From positions 1 to 22,598 of the forward strand of contig CAUYUJ010011500.1 of the NCBI GenBank assembly GCA_963575745.1: a stretch of 22,598 nucleotides of DNA, read 5' to 3'. The first letter of the stretch is position 1. Each line of letters begins with the position of its first letter. Shown here piece by piece: positions 1-9,044 of this stretch. The notes below the pieces were generated by a model. The model saw nothing but the letters and a program-made list of their open reading frames with translations. It made no database searches and was not told the DNA's origin. The position numbers and the translations under genes are program-made. Source of the stretch: Prorocentrum cordatum (lineage: Eukaryota > Sar > Dinophyceae > Prorocentrales > Prorocentraceae).

Positions 1-160
1 GGAGGAGGAGGAGGAGGAGGAGGAGGAGGAGGAGGAGGAGGAGGAGGAGGAGGAGGAGGAGGAGGAGGAGGAGGTAGGAGAGAGGGGAGGAGGGAGGAGG
101 GAGGATGAAGAGGCGGAGGAGGAGGAGGAGGAGGAGGAGAGGAAGAGGCAGAGGAAGAGG
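1..160. repeat. GGA/GAG trinucleotide microsatellite
   Basis: The first 73 bases are uninterrupted GGA triplets. They then break down into GGAGG, AGAGG and GGAAGAGG variants up to about 160. All purines lie on the plus strand. The tract runs off the left edge of the window, so its full length is unknown. Confidence 0.97.
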
Positions 161-1640
161 CTTGATCGGGGGATGTGCAACATATTCAAAACATCCCAGG
201 GCAATACATCGGAGTTGGACGGTGGCTCTGGCGCTACGATACGGGCGAGCAGGGATCCCCAGCTTGCATTGACTTCCGCGTTGGCGCTGACTCTTTGATG
301 TTGATATGATCGCGGTCGTCCGACGCATTAGGTGAGGAGAAGATCAAGTTCCACGCAGAGGTTATGACGATTTTAAGTGAGAGTTGCCGCCAGCTCGGAG
401 TCAATGTCTTGATAGGTTCAGTTGCGCCGCAATTCGAATAGCTAGAGCGGAATTTGCGTTTCACCAGAAATTCATCCGAAAATATAGTCGGAGTGGGATG
501 GTAGTCAAACATCGAGTTCCGATGTATGGAATGTCGCCGCGCAAGGGGCGAGGGAGAGTCCCAAGGTCCACCCAGACGAGATCTGCACGACAGCCATTGG
601 CGGCCGTCGTGCAAGCTCTGGATGGGTTCAGCGACGTCGCATTGCGAAGGGCGAGGGACGCCCAGCTTTTACAGGGACCTCCATCTTAAGTGGATGCTGT
701 TGGAGGCTTGGGTTCAAACTCATGGTAGGCATGCCAGGTCGGTTTTGTGGCTTCGCAGCGAAAAACACGAGGGAGGTCTCGGAAAGCGATCGTGGACTTT
801 TCAAGGTGTTGTGGCAGCACCACGGCAAGAACCGTCCACTGCTGACGAAGCAGGATCTTGAGACTGAGCTAGTGGCGCATCCGTTTCAAGAAGCTGGTCA
901 GGCCAGTGGGCTGCAAAGGAGATAGCTCCGAGTCGAGGTCTTGATAGGTCCTGTGGCACTGAGAGGCTGTGGTGGGTGAGGAGGGTTCGAGCTCAGTTCT
1001 AAAGCTGGCAAGTTCTTCAGTCGAAACTGAGGGCTGCTCACATTCACGACATTGTGATCATCAGTGTCCTCTTGACGCAGTTGCCGACGAATGAATCCGA
1101 ACTTCAACAAAAAGCCTCCTATGAATATCTTGAGCCAGATCTGAAGACAGCTTGGCGTTCCCAGCTTCGTCCAAGGAGAACAGCTGGTGCTTCCCAAGGG
1201 GCCTTCCCAGCGGTGGTCTATTGTTTGCATCAAGCGATGGACCCCAGAGTTGCTCCTGTTTGATCATGAGTTTGGACACACTTCTTAAGCACATCATCCA
1301 GCATCCTCCAGCTTCTCCTGCATAGCATCGTTTTCCTCTTTTTGGGGTGTTGCATGTGGTTCACCGGTAGTCACTGCGCAGATCCACGACTGATTGCTCA
1401 GCTGTGGACGGATGCATTGCAGGCGAACGCCTTTTACGTTCCAGTCATCTTTCCCTCCTCGCTTTGCGTTTTTCATTGCTTGCCATCTCTTTCACAGGGG
1501 AGCCTGCAAGCACACCGTGCCGCCGCTCCCAGAGATCACCCCTTCTGCGGATCTCGAGATGGCCCGTGCAATGATTTTGGTTGCCGTGCCAGCGTCGCCA
1601 GATCGGCCATCATCGCTACGTTGACCCATCTTCTGCGGAC
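161..1640. other. Unrecognised spacer, no supported gene
   Basis: The sequence is of mixed composition and mostly non-repetitive. Open frames are all short (up to about 130 codons), overlap one another on both strands, and resemble no family I know. It could hold small exons or introns of a dinoflagellate gene, but nothing in the sequence fixes a frame. Confidence 0.5.
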
Positions 1641-1950
1641 GCTGCGCACGCTTCCTCCTCCCCCTCCGCTCCCTTTATCACTCCCTCCCTTTGTTTCCTG
1701 TTCCTTTCCCATGGCATGTGTTACTCTCCCCCATTTCCCTCCTTCTCAGTCGCATTACAAGGATGCGCAATTTTCCAAGGCTACCCTTGCATCCTTCACC
1801 TTCGGCCCATCCTTGGCCGCGCCCCGCTCGCAAAGTGTCGGCATGGCCTTCCAAGGCCCTTACATCCTCACCGGGCATCCTCACTATACGGGTTTTCTGT
1901 TTCCCTTTCATTATCCACATCTTTGTATTTCTTTTTCCTCCTGTCCCTGA
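1342..1950 (+). other. Open frame of 202 codons in pyrimidine-rich DNA, coding status doubtful
   Basis: This is the longest frame in the first 2 kb. The product begins with cysteine- and aromatic-rich sequence, then turns into leucine-, proline-, serine- and phenylalanine-rich sequence, because the DNA from about 1640 to 1960 is C/T-rich. A second frame (1691-2281) overlaps it and is equally open. I recognise no domain. Strand-biased pyrimidine composition alone can keep such frames open, so I treat it as probably non-coding. Confidence 0.15.
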
Positions 1951-1959
1951 AATAGAGAA

Positions 1960-2860
1960 TCGGCTGGCATCGTGGACGCGGGATGTTCTTCTTACCCGAT
2001 CAGGCTGTCGCAGGCTGCCCGTGAGCAGTTTGGTCTCCCATGGTCTACTTTCGTGCGAGATGGTATGGCAGCAGTGGCTTGTCCATCAACCTCTTTCCCG
2101 TCATGCTCCGAGTGGGGGATCGACTCCAGAGTTGATCTACCCCATAATCAGTTCCCCCGCCGACCTTACGACATGGATACGTAGAATGTCCTGCGGATCT
2201 ACGAACATTCGACTGCGCGTGGTCTTGTATATCCGGCGGGAACACCAATTCTGGAGGAGGAGGAGCAGGTCAATTCTGTAGTCGATCCCCTGTTCGAATG
2301 CTCCTCGCTCGGCTCCCCGCCCTTGCTCTCTTCATGGTCTCTGCCAGGCTCCGCCGCCCCCGCCCAGGACCTCCCCGGGCGACGAGCGCAGACGAGTGCG
2401 GAGCCCACCCAAGGCCCGGGCCCCGAGCACAGTGGAGGCCCATGCCGAGAGGCACCCTGCTTGCCCCCAGGGCGCCCCGGGCTTCTCCTGTTGTGGTGCT
2501 CGCGCAGCGTGGACAGGCGGAGGTCTGGAGCCCTCCTCTGGGATCGGCCTTCACGTCGCTGGTCGACGGGAGCCCTGGAGGCAGGTGAGAGCCCCCGCTG
2601 AAGTCCAAACCTGCCAAAGATTGTGCACCGTATTTGCCTTCCGATGCGTGGAGGCTCCGGCTGCAGGTCAAACGTCGACCCCCAGCCCAATCCAGGGCGC
2701 GCTCGGGCCAGAATCTCGACGCAAATCCAGCCATGGCGGCGATGAAGCCCAGGCTAGGCAAAACATGACAGAAGCAGCAAACGCCATGGGGGAAACGGGT
2801 CCTGAGAGAAACGGATCCTGAGGTTTTTCTTTGTTTTCGGGGTCTCGGGGCCCTCAACGA
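1960..2860. other. GC-rich spacer with overlapping open frames on both strands
   Basis: About 2290-2860 is strongly GC-rich and open on both strands, for example 2270-2857 minus and 2396-2821 plus. Neither product has a recognisable motif. GC-rich DNA has few stop codons, so these frames have little weight. Confidence 0.4.
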
Positions 2861-3035
2861 GACCTGGAACTTCCAGAAGCCAGTTCAGGAGGAAGATCTC
2901 GTGCTTGGGGCAGGCCCCAGGGTCCAGGACCCATTTCCTTCAGGACCCGTTTGCCCCATGTTGAATCTGGTTTATGCTGAATCCAAAGTACCACCCCGCC
3001 CGCGCTTCCGCCCCGGACGCGGGCAATATTCATAT

Positions 3036-3152
3036 CCATATCCAGTGCGTCTTGGATTTGTTTGCAGGGGCGCCGCAAGGCCGAGGCGCACTGGACATGG
3101 AAAAACGTAGCCTCTGGGGACCGGATGTTCATCCACATCCGGTGCGCCTCGG
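3036..3152. repeat. Small inverted repeat with a third, direct copy
   Basis: CCATATCCAGTGCG at 3036-3049 is matched by its reverse complement at 3087-3100 with one mismatch. A third copy in direct orientation lies at 3133-3152 (CCACATCCGGTGCGCCTCGG). It extends the inverted copy's match to include the flanking CCTCGG. The first pair could form a hairpin with a 37-nt loop. Confidence 0.7.
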
Positions 3153-3403
3153 GCCTTTGGGGACGGGAGCCCACAACTCCAAGCTGCAGTGGATTTGGAC
3201 ATCAGTCGTGCGTGCATACAGTCGGGGTCCTGAAGAAGGAACCCTTTGCGTTGGGGAGGGGCTCCGCGTTCCTTAAGTGTTTCACAGCTTGCCTCAAGTT
3301 TTCCTTATGTTTTCGATGGGAAATCGAAGTTTAACTTATGGAAAAAGGGGCCTCGTTCCTTACTTCGGGTTCCTTAGGTCAACGCCCCGACTGTATGGCA
3401 CAG

Positions 3404-3517
3404 GACCCGCGCTTCCGCAGCCACCGCGCCGACCTGGTGCTGGGCTCGCGAGTGCTCGGCGACGCAGAGACCCTCGAGCAGTGCGGCGTGGAGGCGGGGG
3501 CCCGGCTCGCGGCGGTG
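3404..3517 (+). CDS. Ubiquitin-like domain fragment (C-terminal half), probable exon or relic
   Basis: The frame that opens at 3338 contains a stretch at about codons 24-60 reading LVLGSRVLGDAETLEQCG followed by VEAGARLAAV. This matches the second half of the ubiquitin fold. The pattern is a hydrophobic strand (LIFAG-like), a GxxLxD turn, 'TLxxCG' in place of ubiquitin's 'TLSDYNI', and a last hydrophobic strand. The first half of the fold (strands 1-2 and the main helix) is not visible upstream in any frame. The open frame runs on to 3619 through low-complexity residues. This is either one exon of an intron-containing gene or a broken copy. No C-terminal GG is seen, so a conjugating ubiquitin is unlikely. 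Such domains are common as N-terminal modules of larger dinoflagellate proteins (family knowledge). Confidence 0.4.
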
Positions 3518-3634
3518 CCCGGCGCTCAGCCGCGCCCTGCTCGTCGGGTGCTGCGCGTGCCAAAGGGGGGGGTGGAGGAAGGTGTGGTGGGCCGATTTTC
3601 CACCACCACCGCACCATAGGTAGGAGAGGGGGGA

Positions 3635-3670
3635 ATGAGGAGGAGGAGGAGGAGGAGGAGGAGGAGGACC
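3635..3670. repeat. GAG/GGA microsatellite
   Basis: A short run of about ten GAG triplets, purines on the plus strand. It is followed by C/T-rich sequence (3670-3700). Confidence 0.9.
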
Positions 3671-3725
3671 TCCCCATCCTCCCCTCTCCCTCGTCCCACC
3701 CTTGGCAGCGGTGACAGGAAGAGGG

Positions 3726-4035
3726 GCCCATCAAGGTGCATAGCTTGTGCCCAAAAGGGGGCCCCAAAGAGGCCCTCTTCGGGCGGGGCTGGGGCGAGGA
3801 CAAACCTGTTCCGGCGCGTTCTCGGACGCTTTCTGAAAGCGTTCTGGAACGCTCCGAGCAGGCCGGCGCGCCCTAGACATCCTCTTGAGCCGCAGGACCG
3901 CAGAGATTCTCGATTTGCCTTTCCCGCTTTTATCCTCGCCCTGGTGTCGTCTCCGAAGGTCCACCCTTTGTGCCCCAGAGGGGTCCCAGAGGGGCCCTCA
4001 TGGGGCCCAGGAGGGGACGACAGGCCCACGTCGCT
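3726..4035 (+). repeat. Degenerate CCCCAGAGGGG-type dispersed repeat with palindrome cluster
   Basis: Two related halves (3728-3800 and 3945-4035) carry GTGCCCAAAAGGGGGCCCC and GTGCCCCAGAGGGG-like sequence. Both resemble the CCCAAGAGGCCCC family seen elsewhere in the window. Between them, 3821-3858 contains nested perfect inverted repeats. No coding frame here is recognisable. Confidence 0.5.
3821..3858. repeat. Cluster of overlapping perfect palindromes
   Basis: CGCTTT (3827-3832) pairs with AAAGCG (3836-3841). AGCGTTC (3838-3844) pairs with GAACGCT (3847-3853). The outer CTCGGA (3821-3826) pairs with TCCGAG (3853-3858). The two inner hairpins share bases and so are mutually exclusive. Confidence 0.75.
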
Positions 4036-4969
4036 TCGCCCCCCCGTTGAGTAGCGCCCAAGCCAGGGCGGGAGGCTCCCTGCTCGGGTGGCCCCTGGCT
4101 GGCCGCGGCCGTCGCGATGGCCGACCGCGCGGCCGCCGATCGGCCCATGCACGCCGAGTGGCCCCGCCTGGCCGCGCGGCGCGCCCGGCCACGCGACTGG
4201 GCCCAGATCAGGAGGAAAAAACACACACACAGACACAATTGATCGTCGATTCCCAAGGAAATTTGGGAAAATATGGGAAGTGGGGGGAAGACACCAGAAA
4301 ATATAGGAAAATATGTGGACTCCTGTTACTGGTGTGTATTCATTTGTGTGTCCCAGGGCCCCCCCTTCACCAGAGGCAGGCGTGGCTCTACTCGCCTTCC
4401 CCTGGGCGATGCCAAGCAGTCGTGGCGGCCAGTTTTTCGCCAGCCTCGGCCACTGCAGGCTTCCTGTTCGCCAGCACAGGGACGTCCAGCTCTTGCTCGC
4501 CTTGCTTGGCGGCACCGTGAAGCCGCGACGCCGGTTGGTCGTCGCCTCTTGCCTTTGGAGGGCGCTCCCCGGCCACGGGAGAGTCAGAACTGCACAGAAA
4601 GAATTGTGACGAAGACGTGCAGCAGGTCCCGCCTGTGTTGCGCAGGTGTGGCTGTCGGTTTCGCCGCGGACGCTGCCCGGTTGAGGCAGAGGGTCTCTTG
4701 CCTGGCAGCGGCCGCTGTCGGTGTTTGAAACGCTTTGCAGCTGGGCATCTTGTTGCCAGCGTCTCTTCCGTGGTTGACATGTGGTTCTTCGCCCCCGGAT
4801 CGACATGTCCTCCTCTCCCTATACTTGTGCAGGCCGGGGGGGCGGGAAAACCCGGCCCCCCCGCCTACCTCCAGACCTGGACCCCCAGGATCCGTGGGCC
4901 TCGGGGCCCCCTGGAGGCCCCCCCGGCTTCCCAAAGCTCCTGGACGTCCCTGCCGCAACGCGCCCAAAT
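4036..4969. other. Unrecognised GC-rich spacer
   Basis: It contains a short AC-rich run (about 4216-4240) and an A/T-rich patch with GGAAAATATGGGAAG-like near-repeats (about 4257-4316). Open frames occur on both strands between 4273 and 4806, but none has a recognisable motif. I see no gene I can defend. Confidence 0.45.
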
Positions 4970-5455
4970 CGGTCAGGAGGGCGGCCGAGCGGCCCCGGAG
5001 TGCACCAAGAGGCCCCAGACACCCACCAGACGCACGAAGACGACCCAAAGAAGACCCCCAGGAGGGTTTCGAAACGCAGAACAAAACTATATGTTCAAAG
5101 GTTTCTGCATGATATGGGGAATTCCCTGTTCTTCGGTCTTCCGGGCGTCCGAGACCGCCCAGGAAGCCCCAGAATCGCCCCAAAACTATCCGAAAGGGCT
5201 TCAGGCGGTCCAAGAGAGCCCCAGGACGGCACAACAGGGTTCCAAGATGTCCCGAAGAGAGCCCCATGACGGCCCAAGATGGCCCACATGTGCCCCCCGA
5301 CGCATTCCAGATCGTGACCTGGTCGTTCAGGGAGACCGCGGTGGGAAGCAGGGTGGCCTGAGGAAGCCCCCAGAGGCGCCCAGAAGGCGCCCAGGAGGCC
5401 TCCAAACGGCCCCCAGGAGCCCTTCAAAATTGCCGTGAGGCCCCCAAGAGGCTGT
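4970..5455 (+). repeat. Dispersed CCCAAGAGG-family repeat, copy A
   Basis: Irregular 20-25-bp units of the form GCCCCAAGA/GCCCAGGAGGCC flank a non-repetitive core at about 5088-5160 (AAAGGTTTCTGCATGA, then TTCTTCGGTCTTCCGG). The same layout, with a related core, recurs near 15430, 16530, 19020-19120 (inverted) and 22440. Frames here give glycine/proline/arginine-rich products that follow from the repeat. Confidence 0.6.
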
Positions 5456-5859
5456 CCAGGGAGGAGCCTCCGCAAAAAGAGCTGAGGAGGATGGGGAATG
5501 ATTCGCAGGGTAGGGCGAAATTGAGGAACAGGAAGAGGAAACATGAGGGAAGGATGATGACACACATTATTAGAATGGCGATGCCGGACGAAACAACAAG
5601 GAGTTATCGCTATATTGTCTGTTTCACATCCCTGCCCGTTCGCTTGCATGCCAAACTTCAAGGAACAAAGTCGATTTGCGAAGCGCCAACGCAATATATA
5701 CCTATACGACCACCCTGCGGGTGATAAGGAGGTTGGGGGGGAGAGGGGGCCAACAATGGGCAACAGTGGTGATTGTTGTTCTGACGATGCCTGCGGGGCG
5801 GAGTCCAGCGAGGAGTGTGATTGTGATCGCGAGTGTGATGTGATGTGTCGATGTTGGCG
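5456..5859. other. Unrecognised spacer
   Basis: Mixed-composition DNA with no repeat structure and no recognisable coding frame. Confidence 0.5.
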
Positions 5860-6016
5860 AAGCGCACTCGACATGATCGGTCTCGCGCGCCTTGCAGTCC
5901 GTGCGCACATCGGCAACGCTCCGATATAGCTTCGTCCATGGTTTCCGAATAGCCAACCCTATGGAAGCAGCGTATTTCATGAGCTCTGGCTTCGGCATCT
6001 TGTCAACGGGAGCCAT
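5860..6016 (-). CDS. Short coding-like fragment with SAP-like pattern
   Basis: Read on the minus strand from the ATG at 6016, the product begins MAPVDKMPKPELMKYAASIG and continues with a basic stretch (IRKPWTKLYRSVADVRTDC). The spacing of ELxxYAxxxG, a basic loop and VADVRxDC resembles the helix-turn-helix SAP fold (ELxxxAxxLG ... L) that binds DNA. Codon composition is more balanced than in the surrounding repeats. The open frame extends both ways (5702-6325), but the flanks are GAC/GGC triplet repeats and look non-coding. It may be a single exon or a fragment of a mobile-element gene. I recall similar short modules in dinoflagellate proteins but cannot verify this here. Confidence 0.3.
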
Positions 6017-6094
6017 GAGCCCGCGCACGCGCCGCTGCCACTGGAGGGCGGGTTCTTGAGAGGCGAGCGCCCGACTGGTGCCCCGCAGGGCACC

Positions 6095-6200
6095 TCGAGC
6101 CGCGAGCGGCGACGACGGCGACGGCAGAGACCACCTGGAAGCGACGGCAGCGACGGCGACGGCCGCGACGGCGACGACTGCGACGGCGGCGGCGGGGGAA
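6095..6200. repeat. GACGGC/GGC triplet-rich repeat
   Basis: Imperfect GCGACGGCGACGGC repeats, with CGACGG hexamers dominating up to the GGCGGCGGCGGGGG run. Any open frame follows from the triplet period. Confidence 0.85.
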
Positions 6201-6239
6201 CCCTCGTGAGGCTGGCGACCGGCGGCCGACGATCGACGA

Positions 6240-7495
6240 CCGATGATGACGACACGAAAACAGCGCCGACGACGACGACGACCATCATCACCATCATCAC
6301 CATCATCACCATCATCATATCGCAATCGATCTGACTATCGATATCACAATCGATATCACTATCGATCTCACAATCGATCTCACATTCGGTCTCACTATCG
6401 ATATCACGATCGAAATCACGATGGATATCACAATCGAACTCACATTCGTTCTCTATATCGATCTCACGATCGATACCACTATCGATCTTATTCGATCGAT
6501 TTCACATTCGATCTTTCAATCGATCTCACATTCGGTCTTACTGTCGATATCAATATCGATATCACACTGGATCTCACAATCGATCTCACGATCGATCTCA
6601 CAAACGATCTGACAATCGATCTCACAATCGATCTCACTATCGATCTCCCAATCGATCTCACATTCAATATCACTACTGATATCACTATCGATCTCACTAT
6701 CGATCTCCCAATCGATCTCACATTCAATATCACTACTGATATCACTATCGATATCACAATGGATCTCACAATCGATCTCACAATCGGTCTCACAATGAAC
6801 AGCATCACCAACATCAACATCACCAACCACAACATCAACATCATCATCATCATCATCAACATCACCGTCATCATCATCATCATCATCACCATCATCTCCA
6901 TCGATCTCACATTCGGTCTGACGATCGATCTCACGATCGATCTCATTATCGATCTCATTCGATCGATCTCACAATTGATCTCACAATCGATCTTTCAATC
7001 GATCGCACATTCGGTCTCACTATCGATATCAATATCGATATCACAATGGATCCCACAATCGATCTCACGATCGATCTCACAATCGATTGACGATGGATCT
7101 CAAAATCGATCTCATTATCGATCTCCCAATCGATCTCACATTAAATCTCATTATCGATATCACTACCGATATCACAATCGATCTCACATTAAATCTCATT
7201 ATCGATATCACTACCGATATCACAATTGATCTCACAATCGATCTCACAATCGATCTCACAATGAACATCATCATCAACATCAACATCACCAACCACAGCA
7301 TCAACATCAGCATCAACATCACCGTCACCATCATCATCATATCACAATGGATCTGACAATCGATCTCACAGTCGGTCTCACACTTAACATCATCATCAAC
7401 ATCAACATCACCAACCACAACATCAACATAATCATCATCATCAACATCACCGTCATAATCACCATCATCATCATCACCATCATCTCCATCATCAC

Positions 7496-7532
<37 letters not shown>
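6240..7532. repeat. 12-bp ATCGAT(C/A)TCACA satellite interleaved with CAT/ATC triplets
   Basis: The basic unit is ATCGATCTCACA and variants (ATCGATATCACT, ATCGATCTCCCA), about 70 copies. It is entered through CATCATCAC triplets at 6283-6320 and left through a pure CAT run ending at 7532. Nested higher-order duplications are present: a perfect 60-bp tandem duplication (6631-6690 and 6691-6750), and a near-perfect 48-bp one (about 7135-7230). A longer CAT-rich cassette recurs three times, at about 6795, 7260 and 7385. Long frames (IDLTIDLT... on plus, RSIVRSIV... on minus) stay open because 12 is a multiple of three and the unit has a stop in only one of six frames. They are not evidence of a protein. 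Confidence 0.95.
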
Positions 7533-7535
7533 GGG

Positions 7536-7704
7536 ACACCGGCGGGACACCGCGGGCCACCGGACGCCCGGGGCACAATCATTTGGTCCGGCCGCGCGTC
7601 AGCCACAGGAGACTTTCCTGACACCGGCGGGACACCGCGGGCCACCGGACGCCCGGGGCACAACCATTTGGTCCGGCCGCGCTTCAGCCACAGGAGACTT
7701 TCCT
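7536..7704. repeat. 85-bp tandem duplication, two copies
   Basis: Copies at 7536-7620 and 7621-7704 begin ACACCGGCGGGACACCGCGG and end GCCACAGGAGACTTTCCT. They differ at only two positions (AATCAT versus AACCAT, GCGTC versus GCTTC). The duplication is therefore recent or maintained by conversion. It lies directly after the CAT run. Confidence 0.95.
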
Positions 7705-7825
7705 CTCGCCCGCCCACGCAGCTTCGCCTCGCCCGCACGCACGGCACGCACGAACACGAAACCGAAATCGATTTCACGGTAGGGGGGCTCTCCGTTCCTT
7801 TTCGATCTCCCCCCCAACCTCCGAT

Positions 7826-7917
7826 ACATACATATATATGTATAGATGTACAGATGTATATCTTTATATATAAGCATATATATATACATGCTTATACATA
7901 TATATATATATATAGAC
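7826..7917. repeat. AT-rich microsatellite with cruciform-capable arms
   Basis: TA/TATG repeats contain ATAAGCAT (7870-7877) and its exact reverse complement ATGCTTAT (7888-7895) around a TA-rich centre. It mirrors the AT tract at 13089-13205. Confidence 0.85.
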
Positions 7918-7934
7918 ATTGCCCCGGCAACCGG

Positions 7935-7984
7935 GGTTCCCAGTTCGTGCCGGCGCCGAAGACGCTATTTGAAGACGCTATTCC
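7935..7984 (+). repeat. Left 50-bp terminal block of the composite element
   Basis: It begins GGTTCCCAGTTCGTGCCGGC and ends with the first two array-1 monomers (GAAGACGCTATTTGAAGAC). It matches 13020-13069 in inverted orientation with four differences. In translation both copies give [17 protein letters not shown], which only shows that the DNA is conserved. Confidence 0.85.
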
Positions 7985-8975
7985 CTGTGACATCGTGTCC
8001 CTGTGAAGACGCTATTCCTTGTGAAGACGCTATTTCTGGTGAAGACGGGGAAGACGCTATTCCGGGTGAAGACGCTATTCCGTGTGAAGACGCTATTCCA
8101 GGTGAAGACGGTGAAGACGCTATTCCGGGTGAAGACGCTATTCCCGGTGAAGACGCTATCCCGGGTGAAGAGGCTTTTCTGCGGACGCAGACAGCACTTC
8201 CCCTATGAAGACGCTATTCCCTTTGAAAACGCTATTCTTGGTGAAGCCGCCATTCGCTGTGAAGACGCTATTCAGGATGAAGACTCTCTTCCTGGTGAAG
8301 ACGCTATCCCCTGTGAAGACGCTATTCCAGATGAAGAGGTTATTCCCGGTGAAGACGCGATTCCCGGTAAAACCGCTATTCCCCGTGAAGACGCAATTTT
8401 TTGAGAAGGCGATTCTGGGTGAAGACGCCATTCCATGTGAAGGCTCTTTTCCTTGTGAAGACGCTAGACATCCGTGTGAAGACGCTATACCGTGTGAAGA
8501 CGCTATTCCCGGTGGAGACGCTATTCTTTGTGAAGACGCTATTCCCGGTGATGACGCTGTTCTTGCTGAAGACGTTCTTCTGGGTGAAGACGCTCTTCCC
8601 GGTGAAGACGCTATCCCCTGAGAAGACGCTATTCCCGGTGAAGGCGCTGTTTTTTGTGAAGACGCTATTCCCGGTGAAGACGCTATCCCGGGTGAAGACG
8701 CTATTCTTGGTGAAGACGCTATTCCCGGTGAAGACGCTATTCTTGGTGAAGACTCTGTTCAGGGTGAAGACGCTATTCTTGGTGAAAACGCTATTCCCGG
8801 TGAAGACGCTATTCCGGGTGAAGACGCTATTCCCCGTGAAGACGCTATTCCCAGTGAAGACGCTATTCCCAGTGAAGACGCTATCCCGGTGAAGACGCTA
8901 TTCCCGGTGAAGACGCTATTCCTTGTGAAGATGCTATTCGCTGTGAAGGCGCTACTCCTTGTGAAAATGCTCCTT
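7960..8975 (+). repeat. Array 1: 18-bp minisatellite (GTGAAGACGCTATTCCCG)
   Basis: About 50 copies of an 18-bp unit with constant core GAAGACGCTATTCC and a variable GGTG/TGTG/CGTG linker. It is interrupted once by non-repeat sequence at about 8180-8205 (GCGGACGCAGACAGCACTTC). It decays at the right edge near 8975. The 18-bp period keeps frames open (KTLFPV and EDAIPG repeats), so the frames at 8003-8404, 8205-8621 and 8401-8892 are repeat artefacts unless transcription shows otherwise. Confidence 0.95.
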
Positions 8976-9044
8976 CTCTTCACCATGCCCAGTATTCAAC
9001 GTGCTCCCCTTTCAACTGTAACTTGAAAGTGACCTTTTACTCCA

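Noticed and set aside
980-1010. tRNA B-box-like GGTTCGAGCTCAGTTC
   Set aside because: No A-box, acceptor stem or anticodon arm can be laid out around it.
6243-7229. 328-codon frame encoding IDLT-type repeats
   Set aside because: The 12-bp period leaves five of six frames open. The frame shows no codon bias beyond the repeat and has no non-repetitive domain.
8003-8892. Frames encoding KTLFPV and EDAIPG repeats in array 1
   Set aside because: The 18-bp period keeps several frames open at once, and frames shift where the period slips. There is no start context or unique flanking domain.
6240-8975. CRISPR-like array of short regular repeats
   Set aside because: Repeats are contiguous, with no unique spacers of constant length, and the genome is eukaryotic.
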